Assembly (NCBI RefSeq): GCF_001514285.1
Contig: NZ_KQ949032.1
Span: 124,001-188,000 of the forward strand
Source: Streptomyces sp. DSM 15324
GTDB taxonomy: Bacteria; Actinomycetota; Actinomycetes; Streptomycetales; Streptomycetaceae
Direction: 5' to 3'
Length of the DNA stretch: 64,000 bases
The first letter of the stretch is position 1. The number at the start of each line of letters is the position of its first letter. The notes beneath the pieces are model-generated. The model ran no database searches, was not told the origin of the DNA, and worked only from the letters and a program-made list of their open reading frames with translations. This document shows positions 42,695 to 54,290 of this stretch, piece by piece. Made by a program: the position numbers and the translations under genes.

Positions 42695-44410
42695 TCAGCC
42701 CGTGAACTTCACGTCGGTGATGGCCTGCTTGTAGCCATCCCCGCTGTACTCGTCCGACCCCGAGTGGGGGGCCGCCGTGATCCATACGAGAACGTACCGC
42801 GTCTTCACCGCCGTCTTGGCGGAGATCTGCAACTCCTTGCCGGAGGTCCGACCGTCGGCGATCTTCTTCATGGAACTGAGGGGCGCCGACGACGAGAGGG
42901 AGTCCGCCGCGTACAGCGTGGCTGCCGTGTAGTTCCCGCCGTAGTGCAGCCCTATCGAGGCGGCCGACAGACTCCGCTCGGAACCGAGGTCGTAGACGAT
43001 GCCCACGCCCTGCTTGAACGGGGCGAGCACCGGGCCGGACCTGAAGGAGTAGGACCGCCAGTACGTGGAGCTGTCGTTGTCGTAGGTCAGCTGCACGTCG
43101 TCGGCGTGCTGGGCCTTGCCGTCGGGGTAGTACTCGGCGGCGCCCTGGATCTTCAGCGTGGTGACAGGCTTCGGCGAGGAGCTGCTCTTGTCGCCGTCGT
43201 CCGTCGTCTGTGTCTTGTTGGTGTCGTCGGACTTGTCCCCGTTCATCAGGGCGTCCGCGAGCTGCCAGCTGCCCAGGCCGAGGGCGGCGATGAGCAGCGC
43301 GGAGACCGCCCACTTCAGGGCCCGGCCGGTGCGGCTCTGCAGCGGGGGCGGCGGGGCCGGGACAGGCTGTGTGGCGCCCGGGTGGGGTGCGGGGCGGCCG
43401 TAGCTGCCCTGCTGGTACGTCGTGCGCTGGTACTCCGGCGGCGCGGTGAACGCCGGCTCCGGCGGGCGGATCCGGGGCATCTCCCCGATCGCCTTCACCA
43501 GTTCCTCCGGCGTGGTGCACGCGGCCTCGTGCCGGGACGCGGTCGCCCCGTCGTTGGCCAGCGCGCGCATGGCCAGCTCGGACAGCCCCCGGTGGACACC
43601 GGCGCGCACCTGGTCGGGCGCGATCAGACCGACGTCCTTGGGCAGCCCGGACAGGCCGTGGGCGTCGTTCTCGTACGGCCAGCGCTGGGTGAGCGCCGCG
43701 TACAGCAGGGCACCGATCGCCTCGGTGTCGGTGCGCTGCGGGGTCTCCGAGGTGATGCCGCGCAGCGCGGCGTTGACCGCGAGCCCCCGGATGCGCCACT
43801 GGCCGGTGGAGGTGCGCAGGACCGCGCTGGGGTTCAGGCGCAGATGCGCGAGCCCCTCACGGTGCGCCGCCGCCATGGCCGAGGCGAGCTGACTGACCAT
43901 CTGGTACGCGTCGTGCGGCTCCAGCGGCCCGGACGCGAGCAGGGTCGTCAGCTCCGTGGCATCGGGCAGCCACTCGTGGACGACGTAGACCAGGTCGTTC
44001 TCCTCGACGGCGTCCAGGACCTGGACGAAGCGAGGATCGCCGAGCAGCGCCGACGAGCGGGCCGCAGCCAGCACCGAGCGGGCGCGCGCGTGGTCCGCGG
44101 GCAGGATGTGGACGCCCACGGCACGGCGGAGTTTCTCGTCGACCGCACGCCAACTGCTGAAACCGTCCAGACGGGTGACGCACTCCTCAAGGCGGTACCG
44201 CCTGGCGAGTTTGTGGCCGCTGTGCAGTTCAGGCGGTGAGGTCCGGCCGGGATGCTCGATCCCGCCACCCCCCTGTGCCTCGTCGCTGTCCGTGTCCCGC
44301 TCCCGGTTCTTGGCCACCCCGTCGGCCGTGGACTGGTCCGCCTGTGCGGTCAGCGGCTCATCGCCGCTGTTGTCTGCCACGTCGACGGCAGCCGTGCTCC
44401 ATTCCGCCAC
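42695..44410 (-). CDS. Membrane pseudokinase with C-terminal discoidin-like domain, MurJ partner
   Basis: A 571-residue protein. A kinase-like fold lies at about 70-345 but lacks catalytic residues: the VAIK-type Lys position reads VGVHILP, the HRD loop reads HLRLNPSAVL (189-198) and the DFG position reads RGLAVNA. An inactive kinase is therefore likely. A TM helix lies near 358-380. The extracellular C-terminal domain (about 415-571) looks like a discoidin/F5-8C beta-sandwich. It follows murJ after 136 bases. In M. tuberculosis a similar pseudokinase and beta domain are fused to MviN/MurJ and bind phosphorylated FhaA. The start is GTG 44410. Confidence 0.82.
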   Translation of the reverse strand: MAEWSTAAVDVADNSGDEPLTAQADQSTADGVAKNRERDTDSDEAQGGGGIEHPGRTSPPELHSGHKLARRYRLEECVTRLDGFSSWRAVDEKLRRAVGVHILPADHARARSVLAAARSSALLGDPRFVQVLDAVEENDLVYVVHEWLPDATELTTLLASGPLEPHDAYQMVSQLASAMAAAHREGLAHLRLNPSAVLRTSTGQWRIRGLAVNAALRGITSETPQRTDTEAIGALLYAALTQRWPYENDAHGLSGLPKDVGLIAPDQVRAGVHRGLSELAMRALANDGATASRHEAACTTPEELVKAIGEMPRIRPPEPAFTAPPEYQRTTYQQGSYGRPAPHPGATQPVPAPPPPLQSRTGRALKWAVSALLIAALGLGSWQLADALMNGDKSDDTNKTQTTDDGDKSSSSPKPVTTLKIQGAAEYYPDGKAQHADDVQLTYDNDSSTYWRSYSFRSGPVLAPFKQGVGIVYDLGSERSLSAASIGLHYGGNYTAATLYAADSLSSSAPLSSMKKIADGRTSGKELQISAKTAVKTRYVLVWITAAPHSGSDEYSGDGYKQAITDVKFTG

Positions 44411-44546
44411 CGTCGTTCCTGCCTCCCCATCCCATGCGCGCCGCCGACCTCGTGCGCGCCGTCCGACGCCGGATCCAATTGTGCCCACAGTCCGCCGCTA
44501 TGCACGACACACGGCGGCCAACGATGGTTGTGCGACTCCCCCTCGT

Positions 44547-46865
<2,319 letters not shown>

Positions 46866-46909
46866 GGCTACCCCACCTCATCGTCCCGGGCCCACCGGCC
46901 ACGACATCC

Positions 46910-49351
46910 TCAACGGTCCACTCTCTCACCCGTCCCCGAGGGGGCCGGGCTTTCCGCTGCGGTGTCCGCTGTCCCGTCACTCGCCTGCTCCGGGTCGTCT
47001 GCCCCGGACCGTGCGGCCGATTCTTCCCCGGCGTCGTCCTCGGCGTCCGCGGACGTCCCGGGGGCGCCGTCGGCCTCGGCCGCCGTGCCCTCGTCGGTGT
47101 CCTCGGCGGCTTCGGAGTCGGCCACGTCCTCCGCGTCACCCTCGGCCTCCGCCTCCTGCGCCGCGCGGGCCGCGGCCCGCTTGCGCTGGGTGTACATCCG
47201 GAAGCCGGCCAGCACGAGCAGCAGCACACCGCCGCCGATGACCAGCATCACCGTGGCGGTGATCTCGGTGACCTTCACGTCGAAGGTCACCGGCGCACCG
47301 TAGACCTGGCCGTCGTCGGTGTACAGCTGGGCGATCACCGTGGTCTGGCCGTTCACATTGGCGGTCGTGGTGAACTTCACCGTCGTGCTGTGCCCGCCGG
47401 ACACCTCGATGTCCTGCTGGGCGTAGTCGTGGCCGGCGATCTCCAGGCGGGTGTTGTTGGACGAGGAGAGGCGCAGGACAAGGTGCCGGACGCCCTGGAC
47501 CAGGTTGTTCTGCACCGTCACGGGGATCGTGGCGCTGCGCCCGGAGAGCTTGGTCTCCGACTTGTCGATCAGCTTGACCTGGTCGGTAAGGGTGTCGAGA
47601 TAGCTCTGCACGCCCTGGCGGAAGGTGCTCGCGGCGGTGGAGCGGCCCCGCCACGAGGTGGACATCTCCCGGTTCGTGGCCCTCCCGAACGGGGTCACCA
47701 CCCGGGACCTGTCGGTGAGGATCACCTTGAAGCTGTCGAGCGTGTCCTGGGTGGCCGCGATCTGCTCGAAGGCCGACTTCGGCAGCTCCTGCCTGCGCAG
47801 CGCGGAGGGGTACGAGGACCGCGAGGGCACCCTGGTGGTGGCACTGCCGTCGGGCTTGGCCTCGGCGGCCGCGGTGAGGCTCTGGGGCTGCGACCAGCCC
47901 GAGTCCTGGAGGGCCCTGACGGCCGCGGCCATCGCCTGGGCCTGACCGGCGGTCGGCGTGCGCTGGGGGGCGACGACGATGCTGCGCTGCTTGTGCGTCT
48001 GGAGGTTCAGCTCCAGGCTCTGGGCGAGGAACTCCTGCACCGCGAGCGTGGACGCGGAGGCGTTCGTCAGGTCGCCCTGGAAGGCCGTGGACAGGCGGGC
48101 GTCCGCCACGACCGCCGTGGTGCCGCCGCCGATGGGCCGGGCCGCGGAGGGGCTGTAGGTCAGGCTGCCGGTCTCCGCCAGGCTGTCGCTGCGCGCGATC
48201 ACCTTGTCGGCGCCCGCGGAGGTGGCGACCTTCACGATCGAGGGGTCGACGGCCCCGTCCACCGGCCAGGCGAAGTCGGTGCTGGGCGTCACGTGGAGGA
48301 TCGTCTCCACGGTGGTCGCGGCGACATCGCTGGCCGCCTTGAACTGGCTCAGCGAGCCGCTGACCCCCGTGCCGTTGTGGGCCAGGGAGGCGAGGTCGGG
48401 ATCCGCGAAGGGGAGGGCGACGACCTCCTTGTCCGCCACCGCCTCCTGGAGGCCGGCCAGCCACTTCTTGGCGACGGCCTGGTGAGTGCCGGCCGTGGTG
48501 GTGTCACCTTTGGTGCGGACCCGGTAACTGCCGGTCATCGCGTCCACGGAGGCCAGCAGGTCCGGGTCGATCACCCAGGTGACGTCGAGGTCCTTGCCGA
48601 GGCTGAGCAGCTGGTCCAGGCGGCCGCCGGGGGTGATCTCCTCGGCGAGGTCGTCGTTGAGGAAGACGGGCGTCTGGCTCGCGTTCGAGCCGGTCTCGGC
48701 CGTCATGTGGACGGTGGAGACCAGCGGCCACAGAACCGTCGTTTTCGTCGCCGTGTCCGCGCCGTCCGGCTGCCAGGGCAGGAAGGTCCGCTCGATCCCG
48801 AGCACGTGATTCCACTGCTGCGCGGCCGTCTGGCCCGAGAGCGAGACCGCGAGCGGGTAGACGCCCTCGCCGCCGAGGTCCAGCTCGTCGACCGGTACGG
48901 AGATGCTGAAGGGCTCGGCGACTCCCGGCGTGAGCTTGTCGAACTTCGCGACGTACTTGCCGCCCACCTCGGAGCCGTAGCCCGCGGAGAGGTCCTCGGC
49001 GTCGCCGGCTGCGTCGGCGATCGCCGAACGGGTGGTGAGCGCGGAGCCCACCCGTAGGTCGAGGTGCGCCTCGGTGACGGCCTGCTTGCCCTTGTTGGTC
49101 ACCGTGCCGGAGACGGTCACCGTGTCGCCGTCGGTCGGGACAGCCGGGCTGAGGGAGTCGACGGCCACGGAGACCGCGCCCTTGTCGGAGGCTTCCTTGA
49201 CGCCTGTCGCGGCGTCGGCGTGCGCGGGGAGCGCGGGCAGCTGCAGCAGCCCGGCCAGCAGGGGCGCCCCGGCGAGCAGTGCTCCGGTGCGCCGCAGCCA
49301 CCGGCGGGCAGGTGAGGGACTCGTCCCCGGGAAGTCTGCCGCCTCGGCCAC
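46910..49351 (-). CDS. DUF6049 family secreted/membrane-anchored protein
   Basis: An 813-residue protein. A signal peptide lies near 1-45 (TGALLAGAPLLAGLLQLPALPAHA). A large extracytoplasmic region begins with a beta-domain (CARDB-like; SGTVTNKGKQAVTEAHLDLR). Near the C-terminus a TM helix (ATVMLVIGGGVLLLVLAGF) is followed by RKR and a ~100-residue acidic, Ala/Asp-rich tail. The same gene type (Rv3909) precedes MviN in M. tuberculosis. The function is unknown; linkage to MurJ suggests a wall role. It ends 45 bases before murJ and starts with GTG at 49351. Confidence 0.87.
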   Translation of the reverse strand: MAEAADFPGTSPSPARRWLRRTGALLAGAPLLAGLLQLPALPAHADAATGVKEASDKGAVSVAVDSLSPAVPTDGDTVTVSGTVTNKGKQAVTEAHLDLRVGSALTTRSAIADAAGDAEDLSAGYGSEVGGKYVAKFDKLTPGVAEPFSISVPVDELDLGGEGVYPLAVSLSGQTAAQQWNHVLGIERTFLPWQPDGADTATKTTVLWPLVSTVHMTAETGSNASQTPVFLNDDLAEEITPGGRLDQLLSLGKDLDVTWVIDPDLLASVDAMTGSYRVRTKGDTTTAGTHQAVAKKWLAGLQEAVADKEVVALPFADPDLASLAHNGTGVSGSLSQFKAASDVAATTVETILHVTPSTDFAWPVDGAVDPSIVKVATSAGADKVIARSDSLAETGSLTYSPSAARPIGGGTTAVVADARLSTAFQGDLTNASASTLAVQEFLAQSLELNLQTHKQRSIVVAPQRTPTAGQAQAMAAAVRALQDSGWSQPQSLTAAAEAKPDGSATTRVPSRSSYPSALRRQELPKSAFEQIAATQDTLDSFKVILTDRSRVVTPFGRATNREMSTSWRGRSTAASTFRQGVQSYLDTLTDQVKLIDKSETKLSGRSATIPVTVQNNLVQGVRHLVLRLSSSNNTRLEIAGHDYAQQDIEVSGGHSTTVKFTTTANVNGQTTVIAQLYTDDGQVYGAPVTFDVKVTEITATVMLVIGGGVLLLVLAGFRMYTQRKRAAARAAQEAEAEGDAEDVADSEAAEDTDEGTAAEADGAPGTSADAEDDAGEESAARSGADDPEQASDGTADTAAESPAPSGTGERVDR

Positions 49352-49616
49352 GCGTTCGCCCGTCTCTCGTCGTCGTCAGTGGTCGTCGGAATGTGCGTCC
49401 ACGCATGGTAACGATGTGCGCGGAGGTGAAGTGCCGCGGACCGGTCCGCAAGATCAGGTGGGGTCCCTGTCCTGTCCTCTATCGTCGCGTATGGGGCGCG
49501 GTGTCGGTGAAGCAGATCCAAGGGCCGACTTCCCTGGCTATGGGCGATGTGTCCCTCGGCACCCCGGCGGTAATCGGGGCGCCCCGGGCCCGCCGGGCCC
49601 CGTACCCTTTCCTGTT

Positions 49617-51059
49617 GTGCCGAACGCCAACGAAGACACCTCCAGCGCCCTCAGCCAGGCGCAGCACAGCGCCGTGAGCGAGCTGCTGCGGGTCGCGCCT
49701 GTCGCCGACGACCTCGCCCACCGCTTCCAGGAGGCCGGGTTCTCCCTCGCCCTGGTCGGCGGGTCGGTCCGGGACGCGCTGCTCGGCCGGCTCGGCAACG
49801 ACCTCGACTTCACCACGGACGCCCGCCCCGAGGACGTCCTGAAGATCGTGCGGCCGTGGGCGGACGCGGTGTGGGAGGTCGGGATCGCCTTCGGCACCGT
49901 CGGGGCACAGAAGGACGGCTACCAGATCGAGGTGACGACGTACCGCTCCGAGGCGTACGACCGCACCTCGCGCAAGCCCGAGGTGTCCTACGGCGACTCC
50001 ATCGAGCAGGATCTCGTCCGGCGAGACTTCACCGTGAACGCGATGGCGGTGGCGCTCCCGCAGAAGGAGTTCATCGACCCGCACAACGGCCGTGACGACC
50101 TCGCGGCCCGGGTGCTGCGCACCCCGGGGACACCGGAGGAGTCCTTCTCGGACGACCCGCTGCGGATGATGCGTGCCGCCCGGTTCGCCGCGCAGCTCGA
50201 CTTCGAGGTCGCCTCCGAGGTCGTCACGGCGATGAAGGAGATGTCCGAGCGCCTCGACATCGTCTCCGCGGAGCGGGTGCGGGACGAGCTGAACAAGCTG
50301 ATCCTCTCCGCGTACCCGCGCAAGGGGCTGAGTCTGCTGGTCGACACCGGACTCGCCGGCCGTGTCCTGCCGGAGCTGCCGGCCCTGCGGCTGGAGCGCG
50401 ACGAGCACCACCGGCACAAGGACGTCTACGACCACACGCTGATCGTCCTGGAGCAGGCGATCGCCCTGGAGGAGGACGGGCCCGACCTCACCCTGCGGCT
50501 CGCCGCGCTGCTGCACGACATCGGCAAGCCGCGCACCCGCCGCTTCGAGAAGGACGGCCGGGTCTCCTTCCACCACCACGAGGTGGTCGGGGCGAAGATG
50601 ACCAAGAAGCGCATGACCGCGCTCAAGTACTCCAATGACCTGGTGAAGGACGTCTCCCGGCTGGTCGAGCTGCATCTGCGCTTCCACGGGTACGGCACCG
50701 GGGAGTGGACCGACTCCGCCGTGCGCCGGTACGTCCGGGACGCGGGACCGCTGCTCGACCGTCTGCACAAGCTGACCCGGTCGGACTGCACGACCCGCAA
50801 CAAGCGCAGGGCCACGGCTCTCTCCCGGGCCTACGACGGCCTGGAGGAGCGCATCGCACAGCTCCAGGAGCAGGAGGAACTCGACGCCATCCGCCCCGAC
50901 CTGGACGGCAACCAGATCATGCAGATCCTCGGTGTCGGCCCCGGCCCTGTGATCGGCCAGGCGTACAAGTTCCTGCTGGAGCTGCGTCTGGAGAACGGGC
51001 CGATGGAGTACGACGCGGCGGTGTCGGCGCTCAAGGAGTGGTGGACCGAACAGGGCTGA
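49617..51059 (+). CDS. CCA tRNA nucleotidyltransferase
   Basis: Adds or repairs 3' CCA on tRNAs (class II nucleotidyltransferase). It has 480 residues. The catalytic head is LVGGSVRDALLG with DLDFTTDARPEDV (metal Asp pair), then RRDFTVNAMAV and DPLRMMRAARFAAQL. An HD domain (AALLHDIGKPRTR, HHHEVVGAKM) follows at about 295-345. I chose GTG at 49617 (VPNANEDTSS), which seems to lie very near the transcript start, so it may be leaderless; the longer frame runs through the divergent promoter region 49352-49616. It diverges from the DUF6049 gene. Confidence 0.93.
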   Translation: MPNANEDTSSALSQAQHSAVSELLRVAPVADDLAHRFQEAGFSLALVGGSVRDALLGRLGNDLDFTTDARPEDVLKIVRPWADAVWEVGIAFGTVGAQKDGYQIEVTTYRSEAYDRTSRKPEVSYGDSIEQDLVRRDFTVNAMAVALPQKEFIDPHNGRDDLAARVLRTPGTPEESFSDDPLRMMRAARFAAQLDFEVASEVVTAMKEMSERLDIVSAERVRDELNKLILSAYPRKGLSLLVDTGLAGRVLPELPALRLERDEHHRHKDVYDHTLIVLEQAIALEEDGPDLTLRLAALLHDIGKPRTRRFEKDGRVSFHHHEVVGAKMTKKRMTALKYSNDLVKDVSRLVELHLRFHGYGTGEWTDSAVRRYVRDAGPLLDRLHKLTRSDCTTRNKRRATALSRAYDGLEERIAQLQEQEELDAIRPDLDGNQIMQILGVGPGPVIGQAYKFLLELRLENGPMEYDAAVSALKEWWTEQG

Positions 51060-51070
51060 GGCCGGGAAAC

Positions 51071-51100
51071 GGGGCGTTGTTTCACGTGAAACAACGCCCC
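51071..51100. promoter_or_regulatory. parS (51079-51092) at the centre of a perfect 30-bp palindrome
   Basis: GTTTCACGTGAAAC extended on both sides with no mismatch (GGGGCGTT…AACGCCCC), 11 bases after the CCA transferase stop. It could form a hairpin in RNA, but no T-run follows. Confidence 0.9.
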
Positions 51101-51130
51101 GAACCACCGCTTCGGTCAGCCCCCGAACGC

Positions 51131-51170
51131 ACTGAGGGCCGGTGTTTCACGTGAAACACCGGCCCTCAGT
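51131..51170. promoter_or_regulatory. parS (51144-51157) at the centre of a perfect 40-bp palindrome
   Basis: The palindrome runs ACTGAGGGCCGGT, parS core, ACCGGCCCTCAGT, with no mismatch and no spacer. It lies 16 bases before the convergent LppU-like gene stop. It and the site at 51079 are 65 bp apart, centre to centre. Confidence 0.9.
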
Positions 51171-51186
51171 CGTGGCAGCCGAGCCG

Positions 51187-51654
51187 TTACTTGACTTCCT
51201 TCAGGCAGAGGACCACGTCGTGGCCGCCGCCGTACTGCACGTAGGAGATCGTCGCGTCGGTGACGGCCTCGCACTTGCTGTCGTCGCGGGAGCCGTCGAA
51301 CTTCTGGACGACCTTGTACTGGGCCTTGCTGTCGGAGCAGTCGACCTCGTTGAGGTCAGCCTTGGAGTCCGTACCGTCGTTGTGCATGCAGGCGCCGACC
51401 GAGGTCGTCTCCGCGTCGTCGCGCGTCAGGAACCAGCCCGCGCCGAACTTGAGGATGCCGATGATGACGGCGACGACGATCGCACCGACGATGCGTATCG
51501 CCTTCTTGCCCATGCGCTTGCCGGCCGGCACGGGCGGCGGGGGAACCGGGGCGCCGCCCTGGTTCGGGAACGGGGCGTACGGCTGCTGCTGCGCCGTAGG
51601 CGCGGTGGGCTGGGCGTACGGGTTCTGGTCCTGCGGAGGCGGCGGAGTGGTCAT
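51187..51654 (-). CDS. LppU/SCO3897 family membrane protein
   Basis: A 155-residue protein. The N-terminus is Pro/Gln/Tyr-rich and cytoplasmic (1-45), then basic GKRMGKKAIR, a TM helix (about 52-70) and a small extracytoplasmic domain with four Cys residues (GACMHN, EVDCSD, SKCEAV, VVLCLKE) that could form two disulfides. I chose ATG at 51654 (MTTPPPPQDQNPY) with AGGGGGA upstream; longer frames add no conserved sequence. It matches the LppU/SCO3897 family by composition, Cys pattern and location. Function unknown. Confidence 0.83.
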   Translation of the reverse strand: MTTPPPPQDQNPYAQPTAPTAQQQPYAPFPNQGGAPVPPPPVPAGKRMGKKAIRIVGAIVVAVIIGILKFGAGWFLTRDDAETTSVGACMHNDGTDSKADLNEVDCSDSKAQYKVVQKFDGSRDDSKCEAVTDATISYVQYGGGHDVVLCLKEVK

Positions 51655-51784
51655 GCTGGGGTCCCCCTGGAACGTGGGTGCGCAAAACATGTGTGCGCAT
51701 GGCGCGAAATAAGACTCCCGTAAAGTACCGGCCACCACTGACAGTGCCCGACCACAGGGGAACTCTGTTTCTTTGATGTGACAC

Positions 51785-53047
51785 TTACTGGCGTTCAAAG
51801 CGGGCCATAGCCACAGCAATCGCCCCGTAGATAACGGCGACCGTTACCACCAGGGCCGCTGAGCGGCCGTCAGGCGGCAGCATCAGGGCGGCCACCCCGG
51901 CGGCACCGACGAAGGCGACGTTGAACAGGACGTCGTAGAGCGAGAAGATCCGGCCACGGAAGCCGTCCGCCACGGACGACTGCACGACCGTGTCGGTGGC
52001 GATCTTCGCCCCCTGGGTGACCAGTCCGAGGACGAACGCCGCGACGAACGTGGTGGCTTGGGTGAAGGGAAGCATCAGGGCGAGCTCCAGCACGGCGGCC
52101 GCCGCCGAGCAGACGACGATCCAGCGGCCCGGTCCCAGACGCCCGGCCGCCGTCGGGGTCACCACGGCCGCGACGAAGAAGCCGGCGCCGGAGATGGCCA
52201 CGGCCACACCGAGCAGCGCCAGCCCCTTGTCGGTGTCGGTGGACCAGGCGTACCGGCACAGCATCAGCACCATGACCGTCAGGGCGCCGTAGCAGAACCG
52301 CATCAGGGTGATCGAGCCGAGCGCCCAGGCGGCCTCCCTGCGCCGAGGCTCCGTCAGATGGCGCACCCCGGAGACGAGTCCGCGGGCCGTCCCCCTGACC
52401 GCGATCGCCCACCCGGCCGGAACGAGGTCGCGTTCGGGTCCGAGCAGATCCGCCGCCATGGTCAGCGACATCAGCGCCGCGCACAGGTACAGCGCGCTGC
52501 CGAGCAGGACCACCGCGGCATCGGTGTCCGCGATCGCCAGGCGTACGACGAAGGCGAGACCGCCGCCCGCGACCGCGGCCAGTGTTCCCGCCGTCGGGGA
52601 GAGGGAGTTGGCGATGACGAGGCGCTCGGCGTCGACCACGCGCGGCAGAGCGGCCGAGAGACCCGCGAGGACGAACCGGTTCACCGCGGTGACGCACAGC
52701 GCGGAGACGTAGAAGAGCCAGTCGGGGACGTGACTGAGCATCAGGACGGCCGTCGCCGAGGCCAGCAGGGCCCGCAGCAGATTGCCGTAGAGCAGGATTT
52801 GACGGCGCCGCCAGCGGTCGAGCAGGACGCCGGCGAAGGGGCCGACGAGGGAGTAGGGCAGCAGCAGGACGGCCATCGCGGAGGCGATCGCCCCGGCCGA
52901 GGTCTGCTTCTCCGGGGAGAACACGACGTAGGTGGCGAGCGCGACCTGGTAGACGCCGTCGGCGCACTGGGACAGCAGTCGTACGGCGAGCAGGCGCCGG
53001 TAGGCGCCGAGGCGCAGCAGGACGCGCAGATCACGGACGACGGCCAT
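51785..53047 (-). CDS. MFS transporter
   Basis: A 420-residue membrane transporter with about 12 hydrophobic segments. The loop 2-3 motif LLDRWRRRQILLYGN (GxxxDRxGRR-type) lies at about 75-90, and a matching cytoplasmic motif DGFRGRIFSLYDVLFN in the second half. The ATG at 53047 (MAVVRDLRVLLRLG) follows a GTGAGG ribosome site; the longer frame crosses a terminator. The substrate cannot be told from sequence; the family includes drug and small-molecule efflux pumps. Confidence 0.88.
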   Translation of the reverse strand: MAVVRDLRVLLRLGAYRRLLAVRLLSQCADGVYQVALATYVVFSPEKQTSAGAIASAMAVLLLPYSLVGPFAGVLLDRWRRRQILLYGNLLRALLASATAVLMLSHVPDWLFYVSALCVTAVNRFVLAGLSAALPRVVDAERLVIANSLSPTAGTLAAVAGGGLAFVVRLAIADTDAAVVLLGSALYLCAALMSLTMAADLLGPERDLVPAGWAIAVRGTARGLVSGVRHLTEPRRREAAWALGSITLMRFCYGALTVMVLMLCRYAWSTDTDKGLALLGVAVAISGAGFFVAAVVTPTAAGRLGPGRWIVVCSAAAAVLELALMLPFTQATTFVAAFVLGLVTQGAKIATDTVVQSSVADGFRGRIFSLYDVLFNVAFVGAAGVAALMLPPDGRSAALVVTVAVIYGAIAVAMARFERQ

Positions 53048-53071
53048 GGGCCCAGCCTCACATAGGGGGAA

Positions 53072-53099
53072 GGTCCCCGGGTCATACGACCCGGGGACC
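53072..53099 (-). terminator. Terminator of the inositol-phosphate synthase gene
   Basis: A perfect 12-bp stem (53072-53083 with 53088-53099) with loop ATAC, 65 bases after the synthase stop, with TTCCCCCT following in the minus direction. Confidence 0.75.
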
Positions 53100-53163
53100 C
53101 TCTCAGCCCTGGCAGGAGCGAATTTCAGCGGGTGACGCGCCGAGGACGCGCCATGGCGTCGAG

Positions 53164-54246
53164 CTAGCGCTCGACCTCGCCGCGGATGAACTTCTCGACG
53201 TTCTCGCGGGCCTCGTCGTCGAAGTACTGGACCGGCGGGGACTTCATGAAGTAGCTGGAGGCCGACAGGATCGGGCCGCCGATGCCGCGGTCCTTGGCGA
53301 TCTTCGCGGCGCGCAGCGCGTCGATGATGACACCCGCGGAGTTCGGGGAGTCCCAGACCTCGAGCTTGTACTCCAGGTTCAGCGGGACGTCGCCGAAGGC
53401 GCGGCCCTCGAGACGGACGTAGGCCCACTTGCGGTCGTCGAGCCACGCCACGTAGTCGGACGGGCCGATGTGGACGTTCTTCTCGCCCAGGTCCCGGTCG
53501 GGGATCTGCGAGGTGACGGCCTGGGTCTTGGAGATCTTCTTGGACTCCAGGCGGTCGCGCTCGAGCATGTTCTTGAAGTCCATGTTGCCGCCGACGTTCA
53601 GCTGCATGGTGCGCTCCAGGACGACACCGCGGTCCTCGAACAGCTTCGCCATGACGCGGTGCGTGATGGTGGCGCCGACCTGGGACTTGATGTCGTCACC
53701 GACGATCGGCACGCCCGCCGCGGTGAACTTGTCCGCCCACTCCTTGGTGCCGGCGATGAAGACCGGGAGGGCGTTGACGAAGGCGACCTTGGCGTCGATG
53801 GCGCACTGGGCGTAGAACTTCGCCGCGTCCTCGGAGCCGACCGGCAGGTAGCAGACGAGGACGTCGACCTGCTTGTCCTTGAGGACCTGGACGACGTCGA
53901 CCGGCTCGGCCTCGGACTCCTCGATGGTCAGGCGGTAGTACTTGCCGAGACCGTCGAGGGTGTGGCCGCGCTGCACGGTGACGCCGGTGCTGGGCACGTC
54001 GCAGATCTTGATGGTGTTGTTCTCGGACGCCCCGATTGCGTCCGCGAGGTCCAGGCCGACCTTCTTGGCGTCCACGTCGAACGCGGCGACGAACTCGACG
54101 TCACCGACGTGGTAGTCGCCGAACTGGACGTGCATCAGGCCCGGGACCTTGGACGCCGGGTCGGCGTCCTTGTAGTACTCGACGCCCTGCACCAGCGATG
54201 CGGCGCAGTTGCCCACACCGACGATGGCTACGCGAACCGAACCCAT
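53164..54246 (-). CDS. ino1: myo-inositol-1-phosphate synthase (inositol-3-phosphate synthase)
   Basis: Converts glucose 6-phosphate to inositol phosphate with internal NAD+ cycling; in actinobacteria it feeds mycothiol and phosphatidylinositol synthesis. It has 360 residues. The NAD-binding VAIVGVGNCAASLVQGVEYY is at the N-terminus. The catalytic region includes VGDDIKSQVGATITHRV with the conserved Lys, and GGNMDFKNMLERDRLESKKISKT (split). The ATG at 54246 has a GGGAG ribosome site. It lies 44 bases downstream of the PadR gene and is probably co-transcribed and possibly regulated with it. Confidence 0.93.
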   Translation of the reverse strand: MGSVRVAIVGVGNCAASLVQGVEYYKDADPASKVPGLMHVQFGDYHVGDVEFVAAFDVDAKKVGLDLADAIGASENNTIKICDVPSTGVTVQRGHTLDGLGKYYRLTIEESEAEPVDVVQVLKDKQVDVLVCYLPVGSEDAAKFYAQCAIDAKVAFVNALPVFIAGTKEWADKFTAAGVPIVGDDIKSQVGATITHRVMAKLFEDRGVVLERTMQLNVGGNMDFKNMLERDRLESKKISKTQAVTSQIPDRDLGEKNVHIGPSDYVAWLDDRKWAYVRLEGRAFGDVPLNLEYKLEVWDSPNSAGVIIDALRAAKIAKDRGIGGPILSASSYFMKSPPVQYFDDEARENVEKFIRGEVER

Positions 54247-54290
54247 TCCGGTTGCTCCCTGTGTGTACGAGTGAGGCCCTGGCTGGGCGC

